Of a stretch of 26,709 nt of DNA, positions 10,444-20,198 are shown piece after piece. The translations under genes and the position numbers were made by a program. Every line of letters begins with the position of its first letter. Positions within the stretch are counted from its first letter, which is position 1. The stretch lies in contig PYST01000243.1 in NCBI GenBank assembly GCA_003049485.1, positions 24,422 through 51,130 on the forward strand, written 5' to 3'. Under the pieces are notes generated by a model. That model had not been told where the DNA came from. It was given only the letters and a program-made list of their open reading frames with translations, and ran no database searches. Source of the stretch: Ophioceras dolichostomum (Eukaryota; Ascomycota; Sordariomycetes; Magnaporthales; Ophioceraceae).

Positions 10444-12727
10444 CTAGGCGGGACGCCAAACGTCCCGATATGCTGCCCACTTCTGGAATCCTGTGTTACG
10501 AGTACGGTAGGATCAATGTCAGCGCCGAGGAGGGCGAGGCATAGGGCACCAGGTGTACGAGCGAGAACAGGAGAGAGAGGAGGAAGGAGAAAGAAGGTGG
10601 TGTGGTGTAATCTGTGCTTTGGTTGTGCTTACCCAAGCTTAGGAATCCCGCGTCGCCGCCCTTCACGGCGTCGATGTACATGCCCCGCTTGCCGTGATGC
10701 TTCATGTACTTGACGCAGACGTCGAGCAATCGGACGATGACCACGTCTCTCGAGATGTTCAGGCCGGGGAGAATATCGTCTGTAGGAGGAGAAGGAAGAC
10801 CAGACCAGGTTAGTATTGGTTGTTTGCGTGCGCGTATCTGGGTAGGTTAAGGTAGGAAATACTTGCCGGCAACGCAGATGCATGTGACGCCTCCAATCTC
10901 GATGCCCTCCTTCTCGGACATGATGCCGGCCCAGGGCAGGTCCCTCGTGGCGAGGTTCTCGGGTCCGGGGAGGTAGGTCAGGGCGGCGCAGACGAGGCGG
11001 TCGTTGACGAAGCCGAGGACGATGTCGCGGAGGACGGAGTCGTCCTCGTGGCACACGACGGCGTACTGGTCGTACCAGCCCATGCGGTCGTTGCGGAAGG
11101 AGTCGCGCGAGACTAGGTCCACCACGGCCTGGCAGTCGGGCCTGCGGGCGGTGCGGAACTGGAGGCCCTCGGGCTGGGCCATCTCCTGCTCCGGGAACTG
11201 GTCGAAGCGCAGGACCCAGTCGCACACCTCCTGGCCGTGGCCGTTGCCGTTGCCGTCGAAGGGCCAGCCGCGGCGGCGGAACCACTCCTCGCAGCCGCTG
11301 TTGGGGGGCAGGCCGGCGAGCAGGCGCGGGAAGTTGGTGCCCAGCCGGAGCCGGTATACGCCTCGCGTGCGCTTCAGCGTGGCGACGGCGCGCTCGTGCA
11401 GGCTCAGGCCGATGCCCCGGCGGCGGAACTCGGGCTTGACGAGGACGAGGGCCAGGCAGCCCACCAGCCGCTCGTCGCCGCTGTCGACGTAGTTGGTGTA
11501 GGTGGCGCAGAAGCCGACCACGTCGCCCGACTCGGGCTCGCGCACGACGTAGTGCTGCCCGTAGCCGTCGCGGTCGAGCAGCTCCTGGAGCTTGTAGGGC
11601 GACAGGGCGAATTGCTGGTTCAGGCACTGGTGCCAGAGTTTGTGCACGGCGTCCATGTGGGCGTGTGGCTGGAAGATGTCGACCAGCCACTCCCGCGGCG
11701 CCACCAGCACCATGTTCTGCAGGTAGGCCGAGCTGCGGACCAGAGGAGGCTGTGGCTGCGGGTGGAAGAGAGGGGCCGCGGTTTGTCCCGCGGTTCGTCC
11801 CGCGGTTGGTCCCGCAGTCGGTCGCGCGGTTGGTCCCGCGGCCGGTCGCGCGGTCGGTCCCGCGGTTGGCCCCGCCGGCTGCCGGTTCTCGCCGCGCCGC
11901 TGCTGCTCCAGCTGGCGCTCGGATTGCTGCCGGAGGTGGTCGTAAGGGTGCCGGAGGGGACTGGTATGGCTTGGTGCCGGCGCGGAGGCGGGGGCGGGGG
12001 CGGGGGCGCGGCCATCCGGCTGCTTTGGCGGCTGCTTTTGCGGCTGCTTTTGCGGCTGCTTTTGTTGGGCGCGCTGCTGAGGTTGTTCCTCCTCGTCGGC
12101 GCCGCAGAGCAGAGAGGCCGCGGACTCCTGCGCCTGTACGGAGTAGCCGGGGACCTGGACGACGGTGGGGAAGCTGGACTCGACACGGTTGAGCTCGCGC
12201 AGGTCGCAGCAGGCGAGGATCACCTGCAGCCGGTCTCCCGCGGCATCGCGAAGCTCTTCCGCGAGCGAGGCCTGCGATGGCTGTCCCTCCGACTGCGGCC
12301 CGGAGATGACGAAGATGATCAGCCTGGCCTTGGTCTCCCTGATGGTGTCGATGTGTATCTTGCAGATGCCCTGGCGCGGCGTGTAGGGCAGGTGGTGCAC
12401 TATGGGCTGGAGCCGCTTCCGGCTCAACGCCTGGCCGAACGGCTCGAAGGGGTCGCGGATTGGTGCTCGCTCGGCACCTGGCGGAGGCGTGGTCGAGGGC
12501 GTGGCGCCCGCCAGCGCGAGGGCGGCCGACGCAAGTGAGGATATCTCGTACAGGTCCTTGAAGGGCGCCACGAACGGCGTCATCAGCACCAGGCTGTCGC
12601 CCTCCTGCATCACTTTTGACAGCGGGATGCAGCCCTGTGTGTCCCGGACGAGGTGCGCGGTGGGTGGGGGACGGGCGAGCCCATACAGCCGCTGGGGAGG
12701 AGTCGGTGAACCCGAATCAGACGCCAT
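10444..12727 (-). CDS. GH3 C-terminal-like / tandem GNAT acetyltransferase protein
   Basis: Predicted exons on the minus strand are 12727-10867, 10779-10633 and 10490-10444, giving 684 residues. Residues 29-209 resemble, from my knowledge of the family, the C-terminal domain of fungal GH3 beta-N-acetylglucosaminidases (DSLVLMTPFVAPF at 44-56, DPFEPFG at 92-98, then alternating strands). The catalytic GH3 barrel is absent, and no long minus-strand frame upstream could supply it. Residues 210-335 are a Gln/Pro/Ala linker with QKQP and GPTA repeats. GNAT domain 1 (about 340-510) carries the acetyl-CoA loop VKPEFRRRGIG at 430-440. GNAT domain 2 (about 520-684) lacks that motif and ends SLGFQKWAAYRDVWRPA, a typical GNAT tail. 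The ATG has A at -3 and G at +4. The acetyl acceptor is unknown; no signal peptide is evident. The neighbouring CENP-I gene is divergent and 7.5 kb away. The linker and family assignment are solid; the GH3 origin is inference. Confidence 0.88.
10491..10632 (-). other. Intron 2 of the acetyltransferase gene
   Basis: This 142-nt intron has donor GTAAGC and acceptor ACACAG, with a CTGAC branch-like site about 27 nt before the acceptor. Splicing joins FLSLG to FQKWAAYRDVWRPA. Without it the frame would run on into an unrelated Ser/Leu-rich sequence. Confidence 0.85.
10780..10866 (-). other. Intron 1 of the acetyltransferase gene, non-canonical GC-AG
   Basis: This 87-nt intron begins GCAAGT and ends CTACAG, with a strong branch site ACTAAC (plus-strand GTTAGT at 10809-10814). 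The GC donor leaves exon 1 in phase 1, so the junction reads ICVA-DDILPGLNIS and the GNAT frame continues. The nearest GT donor, 4 nt downstream inside the same hexamer, would shift the frame and replace the conserved C-terminus with Arg-rich sequence. Confidence 0.85.
11774..11872 (-). repeat. In-frame 12-bp minisatellite coding (G/R)PTA units
   Basis: About eight units, residues 286-318, repeat the pattern Gly/Arg-Pro-Thr-Ala in the linker between the GH3-like and GNAT domains. At DNA level most units carry CCGCGG, so the array is both tandem and locally palindromic. Confidence 0.9.
12017..12064 (-). repeat. In-frame QKQP repeat
   Basis: Residues 222-237 are about four copies of Gln-Lys-Gln-Pro encoded by a nearly perfect 12-bp tandem repeat. 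It precedes an Ala-Pro run in the same flexible linker. Confidence 0.9.
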
Positions 12728-12892
12728 GCTGGATACTTGCTTGGTGACCTCTCACCCCCAGCAGCACAGCACAGCGACAGAGCGAAGGGTAGAAGAACTA
12801 GGCAAAAACAAGAGCAATCTTCTGGTCTCTCGGGGTCGCTTAGGTAGGTATCAAAAAGAAGAACAATACGAGAAGCAATGGGAGCAATGATG

Positions 12893-12937
12893 GCAGTGAG
12901 AGTAGTGAAAGCAGTGAGAGCAGTGAGAGCAGTGAGA
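12893..12937. repeat. 9-bp tandem repeat, five copies
   Basis: Five consecutive 9-mers of the form GCAGTGAGA, one of them diverged (GTAGTGAAA), lie about 170 bp upstream of the acetyltransferase start codon, in its probable 5' UTR or promoter. Confidence 0.93.
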
Positions 12938-13187
12938 ATGATGGGTGTATGGTGCAACTGCTGTCTTGATATTATGTTGTCCTGCCGTATCAGTCCTAGG
13001 TTCCGTTGTAGTCCTCTGTGGCGGGAAAGCCAGCTTCGAGGATGGTGGGTGGGGAGCGGGCGCTCACAATTTATCGAGCGAGAAAGCTATAAGCATGACG
13101 AGTACATCTTGGACAGGTAGGAAGAGCAGCCCGGGGCAGGAGGGGAGAAGAGGGGGAGAGGGGATGGGGGAGGAGGTAGATCTTCGC

Positions 13188-13227
13188 CTGCTGGCTGCGA
13201 CTGCTGGCTGCGGCTGCTGGCTGCTGG
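13188..13227. repeat. 13-bp tandem repeat, three copies
   Basis: Three copies of CTGCTGGCTGCGA/G, the last slightly altered. It lies upstream of the acetyltransferase gene. Confidence 0.93.
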
Positions 13228-14170
13228 TCGGTCTTTCTCTTTTCGGCACCCTGCCCTTGCGATGTGCTGTTTGCTGCCTTTTGTGCGCGCTGTATATGTC
13301 TCACTGAGACACGGCACGAGCCACTAGCACTGCGAGACAGCCAGGGAGAGAAGAAGGGAGCCTTGTCGGATGAGCCCCTGCTGGCCAGTCTGCTGGTCAG
13401 TCCGCATGGGCCTTTGGGTAGTGCAAGAGGTGCCAGGTGGCAGAAGGCGTCCAGGCGCCCGGGCGTTCAGACACGCAAGCCTCGATGACAGCGTGAGCCG
13501 TTATTCAGGACCGCGCTAGCTGGGATCCAAGGAGGTGTTGACGTTGTACAGTCAGGATGTTGGCAGGACGTGAGCTGCCCCAGACCCTGGCAGACGAAGC
13601 CAATAGAGGAGGGCCTCGAGCAAAATCGAGCGCAGCCGGGGGCGGATGACGGGGCCCGACGAAAAAAAAAACTCAGTCCCTCAGAAGCTGGGCGACAAAA
13701 GAAAGCAAGCACACGGCTGAGATGAGACCCAGAACAGCCCAGACAGCCACTCGTCGATGTTTTTGTTTGTTGGCTGCAGGTCTGAGAGTGGGGGTGCCTG
13801 GAGGAGAGTTCTAGGTTCTGGCCAGCCGGGAAGTCGCGAGGTACACCTGGAGTCTTCCGTAAGTACCTCTAGAGGTAGGCAGGTTGGGAGGTTTTCCGTC
13901 GGGTCTGGTCTGGTCTGATCTGGTCTGAAAGGTTAGGTGTGCAGGTGATAAGTGGTGTAGGCAAGAAAGCCCACAGCCAGACAAGCAGCAGACGGAAGTA
14001 TGCGCAAGTCGAAAGCCAAGCCCAGGCAGGACGCACCTTCCAGTGGTCTCGACCAATACGGGCCAAGTGATTGTGGGAGGAGCTTGCAATCGGTGGACGT
14101 AAAGAGATGCACGACAAAGAAAGGGTTCAAAAAAAGAGGGGGGGATGGGAAGGCTTTATTTGTTTGTAAC

Positions 14171-14206
14171 CTTTCTCTCTTTTTTTTTTTCTTTCTCTCT
14201 CTCTCT
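14171..14206. repeat. Polypyrimidine tract
   Basis: An uninterrupted run of C and T with ten consecutive T residues and a (CT)n end, in noncoding DNA. Confidence 0.95.
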
Positions 14207-17200
14207 GCTGCCCCCGTTTGGTTTTCTCGAATTGGCGATCAACGGCAATGGCGGCGGCGCTGCTCTTGTGTATTTGAATCAAATGGGGTGTGGGATGGAT
14301 GTGGTGCAAAATGGCCGCGCCCCCGGCTGGTTGCTGGTGGATAGGTGCTTGCTGCTGGTCTGAGAGCTGCACTGGTTGGCTGCTACTCAACTGTCCAGTA
14401 CCTCCCGCATTCTGCTCCAACTTCCATGGCCGCCCGGCTGGCTGCTACCCACCCTCCAGGCTCTCACTCCACCCACCATGCTTGGGAGAAGCATTGAACC
14501 CAAGTGCAGCCTGCCCTCTCATCACCAGGTGTAACCAAAAAACCAAACCCCGACTGGCGGTTCAGACACGGCCAGGCAGACTGGACCGCAGGGATAAAGG
14601 TAAGTACCCAAGTCCGGGCCCGTGGAGTACGAAAGTACAAAATGCCACGACACAAGCACGGCGACACAAAGCACAAGTGTAGCAACACCGTTGCAGCATG
14701 GATGCTCCGCAGGCCGCATCGTATATCACACATCTTTGTATTCCGCCCGCATGAGATTCGGTTCTGGTGTACGGAGGACAGTACTAGTACTTTCTCTCCC
14801 GTATTGCTGATGTCGCTGTTGACTGCTTGACTGCCCTGGTCGACAGTTCGGTGGGCATGAGCATTGTCACAGAGAGGTACTCACAATTAACCTGAGAAGC
14901 TATTTCTTTCTTTCTCTCGTTTCTTTCCTCGCACTTTGTCTTAGGTCACCCACACCGCATTGGCAGTCTGTCTCTCCCACTCGGGCCCGTCGTGGTGGCC
15001 GTCCCGGGGGTAGCACAAAGGGGGTGGGTGGTGGGTGGGAAATGGAAGAGGGATCAATGAGACGCGCCGCCTCATGAGAAGCAACTCTAGGTATCGGCCT
15101 GCCTGCATGCTTGCATGATGGCCTATCCACCCTCCACGAGAGGAGGGCAACACAACACCACCACAGCATCACAGCACCACATCACCACATCACCACCACC
15201 CTCTTGTAAAGGCGGTTTTCCATACCGCCAACCACTTATAACCGTCCACCGCCAGATGCTCAAGCAACAACTATGCAGCAGCGGTATGCAGCAATATGCG
15301 TGCCCAGATGCGTGTCCATCATCTGCGTGCCTTCAACCCGTCGCCGTACGATACTGGTCTTATGCTGGTAGTCGCAGGGACTACCTACCGCCCTTCTACG
15401 AGGAGGGTGTGGTTGTACGACTAGGATTGGGATTGGGGGCCCGACCAGTCTCTCAGTCTCCCTTGGTTCAAAAGTGTCCGGGTTGCGTGAAGCAGAGGAC
15501 GGGCGCTGAATCGACCGAGGAGAAGCAAACAAGCATTGTGTGCCCTGTCTTGTCCGCTCTTTCTCCTCCGTCATCCACACCCTCGGCGTGTCCTACTAAA
15601 CACTTTTTTGGACCGCTGCGGCGGCGGTGGGCGGCGGGCGCTCCGGTACCAGAACCCTTTGGATTCTTTTCCTTTTCTTTTTGTTCCTTTTTCTTATTGC
15701 CATCTTTATTATATATCCATCCTCCCTCCCAATCCATCCCGCGCCGCTTCGGATTTTCATGGTCGTACAACGTGTCGCAGTATATTGATGATTTGAGGGA
15801 AGGGGAGGTAGAAGCAAAAAAGGGGTCACATAGATCTGCTCTTGATGTGTCGGCTCGCACAAGACGCCCTACAAGTCTACTCGACCAACAACCAGACCCT
15901 CTTGCTCCCCGCCGCTTGTCCGCCTGCCAGCCTGTCGAAGCTCCCTTTTAAACGCCGAACGGGAGGGACGACGCAGATAGAAGGGGTCAACAGGAAATTA
16001 CAATATAGGTACCTAGGCAGGCAGCCTGGCGCCTGGGTGTGTTAACCCGATACCTCCGTCCATGGAGATATCAGTGCAGATGAAGCAAGCAAGCGCTGGA
16101 TGAAGGCTGCATTGCGCCGGCCTGCAGCAAAGGAGAGGAAGGGAAGGGAAATAAAAAAAGGCTCACACGCACGGAAACAAGAAGCAATGCAACCAGCGGC
16201 TCAGACGGACATACCATTGATGCGTAAGAAGGCAAACAACATCAGAGACAGGACGGGACGTACGTAAACGCGTGACAACCCATGTGGCGTACGTTGGGTG
16301 GTGGGGGGTCACACACAGGTAGGCTGAAAGTCTGATGCCTCTCCTATCCAAAACCCCGCGCCAGACAGCCAGGAGGCGGAGAATAGTAGGGAGGTGGAGA
16401 TAAATGGATGGGTGGAGGTAGGGAGGGAAAGACAAAGGTGCTCGCCGCCCACCCGTCCCAGTCAGCCTATCTCGTGGAGGGTTTGAGCGCGTTTCCAGGG
16501 GCGGCTGGGTAGCTTGGACAATCACGACACGCAGAGCTACAACAACCAACAGGCTGCCCATGTTACAGTCAACCAATTCCTGTTGTGACCCGACGGCGAC
16601 GGGTGGGAGTACACGACGCACAAGGAAGAGGGGGAAGGCAAGGAAGTGGGAACGGAGTTTTGTGCCGAGTCTTGACTGTCTTTGTCTGGCGTATCTGTCT
16701 GGCCCCACGTGTGACGAAAGGGGGGAGGAAAGGGGAAGAAAGTAAAGAGCTGCTGACGGTCCCATTGACGCACGTCGAAAGTAAAAGACCGAGGAGGAGG
16801 AGGAGGTCAAAGTGCAAAGGACAGGAGAAGATAGGTCAAGACGCGGATGGGTAATAGCAGAATGCCTTTGTTGTGTTACCATGCGAAATTCGATATTTCT
16901 CCCTCAAATCTCTTCTGACTGCACACATCCGAGGGGCTAAGCAGCTTGTCTCTCTCCTCTCCCTCCCTCCCTCCCTCTCTCACACACCTTTTAGCCGGTG
17001 GTGACTCTCACTCTCCAAGTTCTCGTTGTACTGACAGGCAGGGGTTCCTGTTGGTGAGACATGAGACCCCAAAAGGCTCCCAAAAAGCTCCCATTCCTCC
17101 TCCCAACAGAGACACAATAAGCTTCCGACCAGTTTGCCGCCCCTCGTCCAACCCCAAAATTCCCGAAGGAATTGAAAATCTCACCCGCGGGAAATAATCA

Positions 17201-18030
17201 TAATACATACAGGCAAGACATGAACAGACAGACGACAGGGCGAGCCACGTACAAGCCAACTGAACTGCCCGGATTTCCCACTTACCGACTGACTGTACCG
17301 GTGCGTGGCTGGCTGGTGGGTTGTCGGTCTCGCCCTACATTGCCAAAGGTAGCCGGTGGCTGCTGATGGTGGCTGCTGTGGTGGAAGGACCGTTATGAAA
17401 CCTCGAAGGCCTCGGCCCGCATCGATCCTAGGGCATGGGATGGGATAGGATGGAATGGAATGGGATGTGATCACCAACCTCTTAAAAAAAGAAACGATCG
17501 AAACAATGCATACCTACCTCCCACTCACAGCGTGGATAGAGACTTGGATCGTCTGAATTTGCGCCTGGATTTTCTTGTCAAGGGAAGGATGATGGGCACA
17601 GGCAACGGGTGGGCGCCCACCGCCGCCCACTGATGACCGGTAAAAGCGTCTCAACTCCTCATCATCCACTCAATTCGAGTCCAGATCACCATTCCCTGTT
17701 CAGCTTCGTCGCACAAAATCCACGACGGACAGTTAACGACCCAATTGCACAACGACATTTTTTTGGGCCCCCACTCCGTTTTTGCTTGTTGTACGTCCTT
17801 CCAGAATCCAGCAGGGCGGCGGCGGCGGCGACGAGCGTTTCTAATCTAAAAAACTGCACGACTCAGAGGGCATTCCCTGACGAGTGAGGAGGTTTCGAGT
17901 TGCACGGGACATAACACGACACATTGAACACTTCACGGGGGCGGACGGACCCCTACTGGCTGATGATTTCAATCTTGATGTACTAGGCAGCAGTCAATGC
18001 GAGAGAAAGACAACAAAACTTGTCGATAGA

Positions 18031-18062
18031 GAAAAAAAAAAAAAAAGAAAGAAAAAAAAAGA
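18031..18062. repeat. A-rich homopolymer tract
   Basis: Nearly pure A broken by single G residues. It could be a decayed retroposon tail or a nucleosome-excluding promoter tract; the sequence does not decide. Confidence 0.95.
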
Positions 18063-20198
18063 AGGCCTGGCGATGTGAAGTTGGTCTTGTGCAACCTCAA
18101 AACCCCATTTGCCAATATTGAACAGAACCGGGAGCCTGCTTCCCGCGTCTTTTACCTGCTAAAAACACACGCTTATCCCCCTGGCTGGCTGGTAAGCTAG
18201 GAATGGACCAGGACCCCCGCGCTCGCACGGTCACCGGAACCGGGCGATCGGTCGAGGCTCCAGGCTCACGAATGCCGGTTCGCAAGAGCGCATCGCTGGT
18301 TCGGGAGAGTAAAAATAGTCGGAGAGACATGATGAAAAGGTATTTTTGGAGTCCTTTCTTATGTACAGAATAGTCCTTCCCACCTGGTACCGACATAACG
18401 CATATGTCCACCATCGACGGGAGGAACCGAAGACTGCTACTGGAACGAGGGGACGGATCATGGATGGATGGGTGGACGGATGAATGGATTGATGATCGCT
18501 CGCTGGCTGCCATGATATCATAGTGGCCTGCTGGCTCTGGATTCGATGGATGGCTCTCCGTCAATTCCCTCAAGCCTTCCCTCCCCCGCCGCTTTGTCTC
18601 TGGGCTCTTTTTTGGGGTCCTCCCGCCTACCTGTCAAACCAGGATTTGGATTTCGCACATTATACGAAAGCAAAGCGAGCGAGCATTGAAGCATGAGGAG
18701 GCAAGCATCCATCATCCATCCGTCCCTCCCCCGCAAGCCCTCAGTGGCGTGGAAAACCCCATGTGGAAACAAAACAACAAAAAGGAGGATCACATCACGC
18801 CCGTCCCCTCCCCGCAAGCCAAAATAACCTATCAAAAACAAGCATTGTGATGACAGAAAGTCGCCACGTCGCTGCTACTACCACTATGCGGATAGGTAGC
18901 ATTCCGTGCGCCGTTTCCAGTGTCTACGGAGTTAGGATGAGGATTTTGAGGACGGCGGGGGAGACAGACGGCCGAGTGAGGCAAGGAGGAGGCTAATACT
19001 ACGACTTCATACTACCTGAGGCACCTCCTTCCCTCTCTACTATTCATAGATGCAGCCCAGATCTGTAGAAAACCGCCACTGAAATATTGCACAACCTGAT
19101 GTGCTGCACAGGGACTGATCAGGCCAAAATCAATCCTGCTTATGGTGCTACGACAGCGGAGAAGAAAGCGCCGTACCGCACAAAGAGGTCAGCATCGGCC
19201 AAAAAAAAAAAAAGAAAAGGCTTTCGGTCCCTCCATGCGCCCGTCAATTGCTTCCCTAGTCTATTCCGCCGTGAAAAATCCTTTCTACATGCGCACAACG
19301 CAGGCACCAACATGTCGGTTTCCAAGGCTGCTGTAATAGCGTGATACAGTTTAAGAGGAAGAGGGCTTGCCGGAGCGAATCCCACCAAGCATTTAGCTCA
19401 GTCCAGTTAAGTTCCCGTGCCGTCTGGTCGATCACAGGTGCCACAGACGCTGCTACCCGCTACTCTACAAGGCATGTGCCCGTGCTGCAAGGTGCGTCGC
19501 ACGCAAGCCTCGGAGAAAGAAGCGCGGGGTTCCTGCGCAAAGCAATCAATCAAATCATCACTCATCAATTTTGTTGACTTGCGACAACAAAAAAAATCAA
19601 TTTGGACGCCCACGCCCGAACGCGGCGAGGCGCGTCTCCCTTCCCGCAAATTCCGCGTCCGTGCCGTCCGTCCGTCCCTCCACGCCGCCAGCCGACTCCG
19701 GACTACTACAGAAGAACAATTTCAAATATTCTGTGCAACGCCAGCCTGCCCAAGCACTTTGTTGCCTATTAGTTCTCTTTCTGTCTGGTCTGCTTAATTT
19801 TTTTTTCTTTCGCAAACGTACCGAGGAGATCCGGGGGAGGAATCGAGATTGCTTCCTCGGGTCATTTCTCACCCGCAGGCGTTTCACAGACAGGTGCTTG
19901 TTGTTTCTTGGATGCCTCCTGTTCCTCCTCCACCTCCACATCATCATCGCGTCTCTTCCTTCGACCATTGAACCCCATGGACTGAACTAGTGAGGGGAAA
20001 CAAAAGGGTCCAAACTTGTTTCTCACACACTTCGTCAATAACATCCGCGCCTGCATTTGGCAGGTGCCAGGAAGGGAGACAATCGCTTTGACCTATCCTA
20101 TCACCCAGAATCACCACCACCAACCACCTTCTCCTCGTTCCCTTCCTCCTCCATCGCCGCACTCACGCGTACTGCCATCTCCCGGCGTCATCGTCATC

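Larger units (their letters stand above)
12728..20198. other. Gene-free divergent spacer (7.5 kb)
   Basis: This stretch lies between the divergent 5' ends of the acetyltransferase and CENP-I genes. The longest frames (15115-15951 plus, 16163-16882 minus) are overlapped by other frames and match nothing I know. It contains 9-mer and 13-mer tandem repeats (12893-12937, 13188-13227), a TCTGG array (13903-13927), a TACCTCTAGAGGTA palindrome (13864-13877), polypyrimidine and A-rich tracts, a CAC/ATC-rich patch (15149-15200), and a TAGGTACCTA palindrome (16006-16015). It must hold the promoters and 5' UTRs of both flanking genes; the ~100 bases before the CENP-I start are C/T-rich, common for fungal promoters. 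Confidence 0.6.

Noticed and set aside
10862..10863. Canonical GT donor (GTATTT) for acetyltransferase intron 1
   Set aside because: It shifts the frame and destroys the conserved DDILPGLNIS continuation; the GC donor 4 nt upstream restores it.
10629..11690. 353-codon minus-strand frame, Arg/Pro-rich
   Set aside because: It is a +1 shadow of the acetyltransferase exon; translation is low-complexity and runs through an intron. The 626-codon frame carries the conserved motifs.
11237..12538. 433-codon plus-strand frame
   Set aside because: Antisense shadow of the GC-rich acetyltransferase exon; Val/Ala/Arg/Gly-rich translation with no domain.
15115..15951. 278-codon plus-strand frame
   Set aside because: Uninterrupted, but overlapped by minus-strand frames of 106-130 codons, begins in a CAC-rich repeat, and shows no recognisable domain or signal peptide. 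Not enough to call a gene.
16163..16882. 239-codon minus-strand frame
   Set aside because: No recognisable domain; competing frames on the opposite strand; hydrophobic patches scattered as expected from pyrimidine-rich DNA.
17675..17700. Possible tRNA T-loop (TTCGAGTCC)
   Set aside because: Flanks are not complementary and no cloverleaf could be built.
20016..20198. Upstream in-frame ATG for CENP-I
   Set aside because: It would add 61 residues of His/Pro/Ser-rich leader that reads like a pyrimidine-rich 5' UTR; the ATG at 20199 gives the family-like N-terminus.
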